A stretch of 64,000 nucleotides of DNA from Lepturacanthus savala (Eukaryota > Chordata > Actinopteri > Scombriformes > Trichiuridae), in NCBI GenBank assembly GCA_030544235.1, contig CM060463.1, positions 1,444,925 through 1,508,924 on the forward strand, read 5' to 3'. Below the pieces are notes generated by a model. The model worked only from the letters and a program-made list of their open reading frames with translations, searched no databases and was not told where the DNA came from. Below are positions 37,010-57,028 of this stretch, in pieces; position 1 is the first letter of the stretch; each line of letters begins with the position of its first letter. The position numbers were made by a program, and so were the translations under genes.

Positions 37010-37711
37010 CCCTTCAGCTATTCAAACCAAACCTAACTCATCCTTTCAAATGTATTTGACCTTTTCCATCCTTGTTAGTTTATAAATTCACAACCTGAAC
37101 CCACTTTTTTTTTGCTTTCAGCACCAACAACATCAACTGGATCTATGATTAATGGTGAGAAAACATGTTTGTCAGCTTCAACTTTAGATGTTTTATGCTC
37201 ATAAAACATTTTCCTGACATGATTTCTGTTGATTTTTAATAAAAGTGTTGTCACAGGCAGCTTTGAATCACAACATGTTCACTGTTTGTGTTGCAGGTGT
37301 CATTCGTCTCATAGTTGTGACCATTGGTTTATCAGGGATGCTGCTGACTGTGATATTCATGACCTTTTTCAAGAAACACACACACACACTCTTTTATCTA
37401 ACACCGTGAGGTCCCCAATTCAACAACTACACTGTGGGGACCACTGTTTCTAAATGAGATACAGACATAGTTTCAACTTCAAAAACACATTTTTAGGTTA
37501 TAGATGACAAAAAATGATTTGAAACATTAATATTTCTAAATTTGAATATTTTTCTGTGTGTTTCTGATGTTACCGTCTTAATAGGGACCCCCCCAACCTG
37601 TTGGGGAAGTCATGTACAAACAGCCCTTGTAAACAGGTATAAGTTAGTGGAATTTCACTCATTTAACTCACCACTAGAAACTCTCTCCCTCTCTCACACA
37701 CACACACACAT

Positions 37712-37757
<46 letters not shown>

Positions 37758-40700
37758 TAACCTCTGTGTTGTTCTGTCCTCCTTCTTTTGTTGTACGTCC
37801 TGGAAAGGAAAAGAACAGAGATATTTTTAAAAGATAAGAAAACTGTTTGTTGTCATTCTTCATGATTTTAATCTATAATTAATTATCTGTCATTTCTTTC
37901 TATTTTTTTCACTGCAAAATATTTAAGAATCACAACACAAAACCATAGATTCCAATTTACAGTCTTTAAAAGTCAATAAAAAATCAAATCCAATTGTTAG
38001 CAGCAGCTATTATCAGAATATTCTTATATCTAATTATCTGTGATGATTTTCAATGTGTTTTTTTAGATTTTAGATTTCTAATTGTTTTATTTCCCTTGTT
38101 TATACAGTCATTGATTCATATCATCACTGCAGCTACTTCCAGGAAGAAACACACTGTATGTGTGTGTCTGTTGTGCAAACTGGTAAAAAGAAAAACAAAA
38201 AAAACTCTTACGTTTGCAGACAAGAACCAAAATCATCAGCAGCAGCAGCAGCACAGCTACACAGACGACTGTAATAACGACTGGTACTGAAAGATAAAAC
38301 CACACAATAACAGCATGACCTGCATTATTATTTAAAAACACAGTAAACACACAAAATCCACCCAGAACTGTCCAGGTTAAGATGAAGATTTTTGTGCATA
38401 TGTGTGAACTAAAAGGTTTTCTCACCAGTTTCGAAAGTTGGTTGAGTTGATTGAGTTGATGGAGGCACTAGAAACAGAAGCATTGAAGTTGTGACTGAAA
38501 GCAGTGATACATTCATATTTAAGACAATGGACCAGCCAAAAACAATGAAATAAAAAGACAATTATTTTCGTCTTTGTTTGTGTAGACATCCAAACTGTAA
38601 CAGTCTAACTCTTGTAGTCTTTTATGTTTAATTTTGACTGATTGTTCTGTTGAGAGACTCTCGGTGCAGAGGTGGTGGTTTTGATGTTCTTAGCTTAGTT
38701 TAGTTCACTAAACTTTAGGTGGGTTGTAAGTTGTAAAAAGTCCTCCTCTTGCTTTATTCTGTTTTTTTAAGCTCCTTTCCTTAGTTTCCCTGATCGTGTG
38801 ACTTTTCCCTGACTTTGGTTATGATAAACTATTTTGTCCTTTTACATCTGGGACCTACATTTGTGTTAATTCCACTTTACATCAAAGTCTGAATTGCATT
38901 TTGGGATACTTGAGGCATCCCTGAGTGAAGGGGTGGACCCAATTCACATCCAGTCTTTCGTTCCATATTTGGCTGCAAAAACTTGAACTTTGAATTGGAA
39001 TAACACTTGAAAGTTGTACTGTGGGAGTTGTGTCTCCATCTGCTGGCAGTAAGAGTGTATTACACACACTGAGAATTATATTTACACTACCATTCAAAAG
39101 TTTGGGTTCGAAATTTCCTTATTTTTGAAAGAAAAGCCCTGTTTTTTCAATGAAGATAATATTAAACTAATGATAAATACACTCTATACATTACTAATGT
39201 GGTAAATGACTATTCCAACTGCAAATGTCTGGTTTTCAGTGCATCAATATCTACATAGGTGTATAGAGGCTCATTTCCAGCAACTATCACTCCAGTGTTC
39301 TAATGGATCAATGTGTTTGATCATTGATCAGAAGGTAAATGGATGATTAGAAAACCCTTGATGCTATCATGTTAGCACAGCTGGAAACAGTTTAGCTGCT
39401 TAGAGAAGATAGAAAACCGACCTTCCTCTAACGAAAGCAAAGTTTGAAGGAAAAAAAAATAATATTTCAAATACAAATCATTATTTCTAACCTTGTCAAT
39501 GTCTTGTCTATATTTTCTATTCATTTTTCAACTCATGGTGGTGAATAAAAGTGTAACTTTTCATGAAAAACACATTTTTTTCTGGGTGTCCCCAAACTCT
39601 TAAATCTGCTATTTTGCAGCTGAAAAATAGTAAATAGTGGATCGACTGTTTAGAGTCACCGCAAAATGATGCCATACCCAGTTTTCAGTTCCTAAAGGAT
39701 ACTTTAGGCATACTTTAGGCATATTAGCACAGCTTTTGTCTTGAGGAGTTGTAGCCATGGATCTATAAGGTAGTAAAGTTAATTTACTGACAAGCAGCTG
39801 TTCCCACGTTGCACAGCTACATGCTAACTTAGTTCAGTGATTCCACGTCATGTCCTGACTCCTTCAAGCTGAACCCAAGCACCAGATCCCAAAGGAAGAA
39901 TGTGGAACTCACCTACAGTCAGATCCAGTCTGTTGAAGAATGTTTTACTGAGTCTTTTATCATTATTTTCTGCTCCACACCAGTACGTCCCACTGTCGTC
40001 TGTCGTTAGGTTTCTCACAGTTATGGTGACATTTCCTCTTTGGTCGTCCATCATTGAAAACTTTCCAGTGTTCTCATTGGTCTGTGAGGTGCTCCATACA
40101 GATCTACATGTAGATGGATCTTCTCCTTTACAGATGAAAGTCTTAATGTAATGAACATCTTGGTAATTACACCAGTATGTCAAATCCTGTCCAACAGATG
40201 CGTTTCCTTTGATGGTTGAAATATCTGAGGATAAAAAAGACAAAAACACATTCTGATTCGATTTCACTTTATATAATTAACTTTTACTTTATGTTATACA
40301 CACTCATGTTTAGGTATTTATATGATAGTTACCTTTTACTAAACATAATGTCAGACAATTATTATGATATTATTATTGACAGAAAATGAATGTGAGGGGA
40401 AAAAGCCTCTAATCATTAGAAGAGAGATCAAGTTCTATTACTCTTTACCTTTAATCTTCAGTTCTATTCTTCTGAGTGAAGTTCTGTCACCTCGACTTGT
40501 TTTCAGTCCACATCGGTAGACTCCAGCCTGCTGTGAACTCAGATTACTGATGGACACCTTGAAGCCTGTGCTGGTGGTTGTGAGGGTAAATGTCCCGTTT
40601 GACTTTAGAGGAGATGATGCTGATAAAATGTCTTCACAGGTTACGTTGTTGTCTTTACAGAAAAACATGACTGTGGACTTGTAGCTGTTTGGGTAATCAC

Positions 40701-42237
40701 ATGTGATGGTGGTTCCAGATGTTCTGTAGGCAGTTTCAGTCAATGAATCCTGGCATAAACCTCTCTCTGTAAGGACAAAAATAACAAAAACATGCCAAAC
40801 CAAACACTAACACATGATGTAAATGTATCATCAGGCTCATACTGTGCAGTAAAGGGAGGGTCATGTACATTAATGCATTCATTACATCTGCCTTTCTGAC
40901 CTGTCATGTTTGCTTCATAACAAGTTGCAGTGAAAAACCACAACTTCTGTTTTCACAGAGAACATTAAACCATGTAAATGACTCGTTCTTAGAACTGCAG
41001 AAGATGTTGTGTTCTTACATTTCTGTTTGTTTTACTTAGTGATGATTTGTTAAACTTCTTTCTGTGTCAGATACAGATGCAGCATCTCTTACCATTGAAC
41101 GGTCGCAGTTGCAGTTCCTTGATTTCAGGGGTTGAGTCAGGTCCTTGTTTAAATCTACACTGATATTTCACATAATCCTCAACATAAAGATCTCTGATGA
41201 CCACCCTGAGATTTTTATTTATTGTATCATGGTACAGGGAAACCTGGCCCTGGCCTTCCCATGAATCCCTTTTAGTGCTAATCATGATTGATCCTCTCTT
41301 TTCCTGAAATAACTCAACATATTGATAATCTCTCTTTAGATTTGGGTATTTGCAGGTGAATTCAACCCATCCATCTGAACATCCCACCACATCAGACAAG
41401 ACCTCACAACCTGTTGATGAGACAAAGAGAGAAGTTTCCATCGTGTCTAATCTGAATGAACTCTTTTATATGAACATACACTGTTTGGATATTATTGAGA
41501 CTTTCAGGGTTTATTATTAGACCAAACACTAAAATTCCTGTGTGCATTCATTATGATTATTTATTTTAACACACATCACTTAACATCAATTAATTCCTTA
41601 CCATAAGATGAGACAGAATAACAGACATAGGAAACGTTTTTAAAAATCAACAACACTATTTTCCTTTTTACATCAGCACTATAACAAAATAAGGTGATGA
41701 GGATCTTTTACAGGTTCCATATATTTCACTTTTCCTCAGTTTTATTTAAATGTTTAATGTCACTAACATGATTTTTTTGTTATTTGTGGTTTTAGCATCA
41801 AAAATCACCTCACTATACGTTTTCATCTCCTCTCAGGCTTCTGTCTGCAGATCTAGAAACAACAAGTCATTTTGGCTCATTAATATTAATGAGCCTCTTC
41901 CCTGATTGGCTGAATCAGGCTGTTAACAACTCTACCATATTATAGTCGAAAAATAATGACAATTATTTCTTTCTAGTTGATTTTAGACCAAGTGTTCATG
42001 TTTCAGTGACTCAATTGTGAGTAAAATGCATTGTAGAGCCTCTATATTCTATAAAATTATCATAAATTCATTGTTAATTCATGTTTCCGCAGTTAGTTCC
42101 TCATTCGTTCTCTAGTAACAACACAAACGTTTCTGTCCCTTATCGTAACGTGTTACCGTTTCTAAAAGCAGTCGTCTGGTAGCAGAAATGGTTTTACCTG
42201 TCATCAGTGAGAGGATGAGTAGAAGACAGATCTTCAT
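35513..42237 (-). CDS. Receptor gene A': mirror copy of A that keeps all three Ig domains
   Basis: Exons in order: signal 42237-42198 (an in-frame ATG at 42297 would add 20 residues); D1 41410-41093; D2 40766-40449; D3 40224-39913; stalk 38467-38426; membrane 38286-38212; tail 37799-37762, 36606-36481, 35785-35513. The sum is 1542 bases, 513 residues, no break. D3 has the CD300 cysteine set (YWCNY, FICK, STCR, YWCG). The 14-residue stalk is Pro/Ser/Thr/Gln-rich. The membrane segment is uncharged. The tail carries YAEI, IYVTA (twice), YAVM, YSKV and two YSTV, so signalling is probably inhibitory through SH2 proteins (inference). The first tail exon is shorter than in A (38 against 53 bp) and lacks the cysteine-containing part. 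This is the fullest version of the ancestral gene in the window. Confidence 0.86.
36481..36606 (-). CDS. Duplicated tyrosine-motif tail exon of gene A' (first copy)
   Basis: Phase 0-0, 126 bp, beginning GFSYAEIEERPHSPDSG. It matches the first part of the final exon (GDGYAVMEERPHSPDSG). Counterpart of 13026-13151, so the exon duplication came before the palindrome. Confidence 0.75.
36949..37004. repeat. (CA)n microsatellite
   Basis: About 56 bp of CA. Confidence 0.95.
37122..37380 (+). pseudogene. Antisense stalk plus membrane exon fragment of a B-type gene inside A'
   Basis: On the plus strand, opposite to A', a stalk exon (37122-37154, acceptor ttcag, donor gtgag intact) is followed 142 bp later by a B-type membrane exon starting at 37297 (GVIRLIVVTIGLSGM...). 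Its 3' end is deleted after FMTFF, so the donor is gone. The surrounding intron also matches gene B. In A the mirrored stalk exon has been deleted. Confidence 0.75.
37225..37690 (+). repeat. B-type transmembrane-exon cassette inside A'
   Basis: Truncated membrane exon plus the downstream 'gtggggaccactgtttcta' block. The block ends early near 37690, at a CT/CA-rich microsatellite (37680-37755). Confidence 0.8.
37697..37755. repeat. (CA)n microsatellite next to the A' tail exon
   Basis: CA run with one TG interruption, ending about 6 bp from the donor of the 37799-37762 exon. Confidence 0.9.
38560..39450. mobile_element. Mosaic of dispersed repeats in the D3-stalk intron of A'
   Basis: 38882-39060 contains 'ctgaattgcattttgggata' and the following ~80 bp, shared with 46540-46625 in gene D. 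About 39085-39445 starts 'cattcaaaagtttgggttcg' and shares a long stretch ('gattagaaaacccttgatgct') with 49610-49910 in gene D. Both resemble common teleost dispersed DNA elements. No coding capacity is seen. Confidence 0.55.
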
Positions 42238-42339
42238 CCTGTTTGTCTTGTTTCCAGTTCTCATTCTGCTGCCAGTTGCTGTGTTTAGTTGCTTCATCTG
42301 TGTCTGCTTCTTCTTCCTCAGATCTCACTTGTTAATACA

Positions 42340-43560
42340 CCCCTTCCTCTGTCTATATGAGGTCATATCACCACAGTGAAGAGGAAGTTAAATGACAGGA
42401 AATCTACATGTCTTTCTAAGTCTACACTTCAGATATTTAGTATCTTAAGTCACTTCTCTGTCAAACAAGTGCAAACACTTGAGTGAAGGCAGCTTCATCA
42501 TCATTCAGAATGTGTTAGTCATTTGTTTGTGCCCACAGAGGTGATATATGTGACCAGTCTGCTCAGCTACTCAGATACTAACCTTTCTTTAACATGACAC
42601 CTTCAATACACACAAAGTGACGTTAAAGCCAAGCGTATAAGTCTGCATACGTAGCTACAGTAGCTACAGCTACACTGTCGGCTAATGTCAGGACTCTGCT
42701 CCCTCTGACAGTTTTGGACTCTGTTTTCCCAGTAGCCCTCTGCTGGCGGGTTTGTGTATTATCCTTGTGTAGCTTGTTTTTCATGTTCCTCATTGTAATT
42801 ATCTGTCTTATGCCGGACTTTCTAACCAAGGCCTAAGCCTACACACAAAGACAGAAATACATTTACGTGGTCAGTCGGCCATTTTGTTCTTGTTTGCCTC
42901 CGTTTACCATAAACAGCTGACACTTCTAAGTAAGAACTAGCTGTGGTTCACACAGGAAACATGAGCTGTTTGTTCCATCACCATGAATATGACGAAATCT
43001 ACAAGACAAGTGTTGCACCATGAGAAACATTATAAAAATTGCACATACATTGACCCATAAATGTAATAATCATGTCTATTTATCACATCAGTTCTGTGGA
43101 AAAATGCAAGAGATAAACTTTATGTGAATATTTTAAATCCTCCAGCTCATCTCTATTTAAATCGTTGACTTCCTGAGAGTTGTTGTTGTCATGGCAATGA
43201 ATTGAAATTATAAAGGTTGTTAGCAAACAGCTAGTTAACTAAGTGTTGTTTCATTTGTGGTCTGATAAACAGTAAATACATGTTCTCTGTGTAAATTAAA
43301 GGAGAAGCTTGTCTTTAAAGGGTTTATCAATACAGTGCTCAATATCTGTTATAGCCAATCATTCACTGAGATCAAACAGATACGATTTATAACTTTTATT
43401 AATGAAAATCAACTTATTATAACATGTAAATAATATACTCAAAATAATCACAGCAAATAAAAGCCAAGAACAAATATCACAATAACAATCACCCAAAATA
43501 TACAGAAGCAAAGAATGACTTATTCACTGTAACTTCATGGCTTCTACAGTTTATGACACA
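42340..43560. other. A'-D intergenic spacer and A' promoter
   Basis: GAGGAAGT lies at 42381-42388, but the octamer found in A, B and B' is absent because homology to the left arm stops near 42425. Beyond that, about 42790-43400 is homologous (inverted) to 15200-15890. No exon is seen. Confidence 0.55.
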
Positions 43561-44043
43561 TTAAAAAAAACATCATGAAGCATTTTCTGTCTTTGCATTT
43601 TCCTGAAATATCATATTTTGTACATTTTGTACTGTATAACTACAAAATAAATATACATTTGAGAAGCTGGAAGCTTCATGTTTCATTGTATAGAAACAGG
43701 AACTGGTCCATTTTTTGTCACAGTTTGTACAGTCATCCAGTGGGCCAGGTTGGACCCTTTAGCGGGCTGGTTCTGGTCCCTGGGCCTCATGTTTGACAAC
43801 CCTGGTCCAGAATAACCCCTCAAAAAAGAATTTTTAACCTGCGGTAAATACCTTTTTGTTTAGGGGCAAATTTGTGCAAATGAGAACTATAAAGTAGCAT
43901 TTAACTATCTTTAAAATGCTACTTTCCTCAAAGCAGACTAGGAAATGTAGAAAAATAGATGTTAGTGACCCAACTGATTTAATTATATGCATGGAAGCTT
44001 AAAAATGGTTTTAAATGGGTTAATTACATCTTGAATCGTTTAA

Positions 44044-44415
44044 CCTCTTAAGACACACTGTATGTGGGAGCAGTGAGGATCATTTACAGTAATACTATGG
44101 CTTAGTTGTTGGTTTCTATGGACAAATAACAAAATAATCATGTTCTCAAAGTGGTTTTACATTGATTAACACCATACATGAGCCAATGGAAGAAATGGGT
44201 CAGGAGATAGTAGCTGTAAAACCAATGAGGACCACTTTTGTTTTGATGGACACCAGTGTGACCCAATGGAAATTTACCATGATGAGACCATCCAAATCTG
44301 ACAGCCAGTAGCCAGGGCTTTAGAAGGACATGTGACATGTGGGAACTGTGCTACTTATAACTTGGACAAACCATTTTCACAAATTAGACTGGAAAAGAGG
44401 GTGCGTCTTAAGAGG
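44044..44415. mobile_element. piggyBac-like MITE after gene D
   Basis: 372 bp, inverted ends CCTCTTAAGACACAC and CCTCTTAAGACGCAC, with TTAA at 44040-44043. The same insertion as in A and A', so it predates separation of D from the A lineage. Confidence 0.7.
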
Positions 44416-44487
44416 TTGAAGGTCTAAAGAACAAAACCAGAATGAAGTGACCTGTTGGTGAAGCTCAGAGCCTGGAAACCTCAACAT

Positions 44488-54145
<9,658 letters not shown>

Positions 54146-54269
54146 CCTGTTTGTCTTGTTTCCAGTTCTCATTCTGCTGCCAGTTGCTGTGTTTAGTTGC
54201 TTCGTCTGTTTCTGCTTCTTCCTCCTCACATTATTAATTAATAATCTTCTTCCTCTTATGGACATTACT

Positions 54270-57000
54270 TCATCACAGGAAATGAGGAAACGACAAGAAA
54301 TCGACGCCTCTTTCTAAATCTATTCTTGGTATATTTAGTATCTTAAGTCACTTCTTACAAAAACACCTGAGTAAGTGCAGCTTCATCATTATTCAGAATT
54401 TATTAGTCATTAAATAAGCACATTATACATCATCGGTTGTGGATTTTCACACGGCTTTAATTCCAAACAAGGGAGCAAATGATGGAAACAAGGAAGAATT
54501 TATTCCTCATGAAGACAATGAATTAGTCTCCATTAATAACTCTTTAATTTAACGATTTTCTCATAATTCACAGGTCTAGAATGTCAGGATCAAGGTGTTC
54601 TCATGTTTTATAAACTTTTTATAAACTATGGATTAATCTGCAGTATTTGTTTGCTGCGGTTTACAAATGGAATTAAAACATTTATGAATTTATAATAATC
54701 TTTTATTGTAAAAAACTCTCAACAGAGTAGAAATTAACCAGGTTATAAATCCTTATAGTTGGACGAGACAGAGGAAAACAACAAAAAAACACTTCAGAGG
54801 AGGAAAAAGGAATTTAATACAGATAACTGAAATCAAAAGGCTATAAAACACCTAACTACTTCATACTTGAAGGAAACAAAAGGCTCTTATCTAAGAGAGG
54901 GAATGGAAAAATCACTCTAAAGGAGGAAACTTAAAAGGCTAAAGAACAAGAAAACACTCAAGCAGGAGGAAAATGTAACGTCTAAGAACCAAAAGACTCT
55001 AAGCTACAGAAAAAAAAACTGAAAATCACTCACACTCAAAGTAAAGGCTATACTATAAAGCTTACAACAACAAAAAATCACTCTTATTGAGGTATAATAA
55101 GATTTATCAATCAGAGCAGGGCAGGAGGAAGGGCAAGTGACATGAAACAAGAGGAGAGTTGGTCTTTCAAAATAAAACAGGAAGTGACGAGACAATAACC
55201 CAAGATGAGGCAACCTCACCACAGTGTGAGAATAAGTTTTTTCTGGTTGATATGATTGTAATTTAAAGAGACGTATTATATTTACTTTAAGGCTGGAAAC
55301 TAACGTCATTTTGTTCCATCACCATGAATATATTGACCCATAAATGTAATATTCACGTTTATTTATCACATCAGTTCTGTTGAAAGCTGCAAGACATAAA
55401 CTTTATGTGAATATTTCAAACCCTCCAGCTCATCTCTATTTAAATCGATGACTTCCTGAGAGGTAAAACAGACTCAGACTGAATTAATCCCTTCAGTTGT
55501 TGTCATGGCAATAAATTAAATTATAAAGGTCGTTAGCTAACAGCTAGTTAACTAAGTGTTGTTTCATTTGTGGTCTGATAAACAGTAAATACATGTAAAT
55601 TAAAGGAGAAGCTTGTCTTTAAAGGGTTTAATATCTGTTATAGCCAATCATTCACTGAGATCAAACAGATACGGTTTATAACTTTTATTAACTAAAATCA
55701 ACTTATTACAACATGTAACAGGAATAAAATAAAAGCCAAGAACAAATATCACAATAACAAGTATCCTAGAATATACACCTGCAAAAAAAACATCATAAAG
55801 CATTTTTTATTTCCATTTTCCTGAATCATATTTTGTACATTTTGTATCTTTATTTGAGTCAATTCAATCAAATTGTCCTTCAACCTCTGATTTACAGCAA
55901 CATTCAACTCATTAATTCTTCTCCTGCAACTAAAGCAGGTAACTTAAACCCGACCTCTGACCCCTGACCCCTGACCAAACATACGCCTGAATAATAAATA
56001 TAAACACATCTGTCATATAACATTAACTGTTCATTGTTAGTTGGTGTTTATCAGAGGAGACATAAATAATGAGCAATCAAATAAAGATGTTAACCCATTT
56101 AAGTCCAACGGAAGCTAGACTTGTAGTCAAGACCACCTGAACCGAGACCAAGACGCTACCAAGACCAGAGAGTATCAAGACTAAGACCAAGGCCAAGACC
56201 ACGTCAAGACTAAGACCAGTTGAGCTTAATAACAACATTAAGACCAAACGAGACCCACTAGTTACACCATAGTTTCCTATTTGCATGAGTTGTAGCTGGT
56301 TAGGATAAATATTAGATCATATGATGTGGTACCACTGAAACCCGCCAAATCCCTCTGAGACCTCTCTGCCAGTCTGGGACCCAGAAGACCTGAGACCAAG
56401 ACCAAAGACCGTTGAGGCCATAGCAAGACCAAGACCACAAAAAAAGTGATCTCGAGAACTACACGCCTGCTGTCATTTTCTACTCAAAATAAAAAATTAA
56501 GCCCCTTCCTCCTGAACATGGTGAAGACAAACCCTGGTCTTTAGTCCTTCAAGTCTCTAGAATAACCCACAAGTAGAATTTTCTATCTGGGATGAATATT
56601 GTTTGGTTTATGGTTGGTGCATGCCACTCATTACAATGCTATTATCTTCAAAGGAAAGAACTAAATAGGAAAAAATGGATACATAACATGACTGTTAGTG
56701 ACTCAACTGATATATGCAAAGAAATTTTGGGCATAAATGTGTTAACCACATCTTGAAGAGTTTTAAGAAACTGTATAATACACTTCAGGTGTTGGTTTCT
56801 ATGGACAAATCACACAACAATGATGGTCTTGATGTTATTTCTCATGGATTGACACCATGAACGAGCCAATGGAAGCATGGGGTGAGGAGATAGTAGCTGT
56901 AAAACCAATGAGGACCACTTTTATTTTGATGGACACCAGTGTGACCCAATCGAAATTTACCACGATGAAACCATCCAAATCTGATCCAGGGCTTTAGAAG
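54270..57000. other. D-E intergenic spacer
   Basis: No gene is seen. 55320-55700 is homologous to the other intergenic spacers. 56100-56460 is rich in 'aagaccaagacc'-type tandem motifs. 56750-57030 is a decayed copy of the piggyBac-like MITE that runs directly into the gene E stop codon. Confidence 0.55.
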
Positions 57001-57028
57001 GACATGTGACATGTGGGAATTGTGCTAC

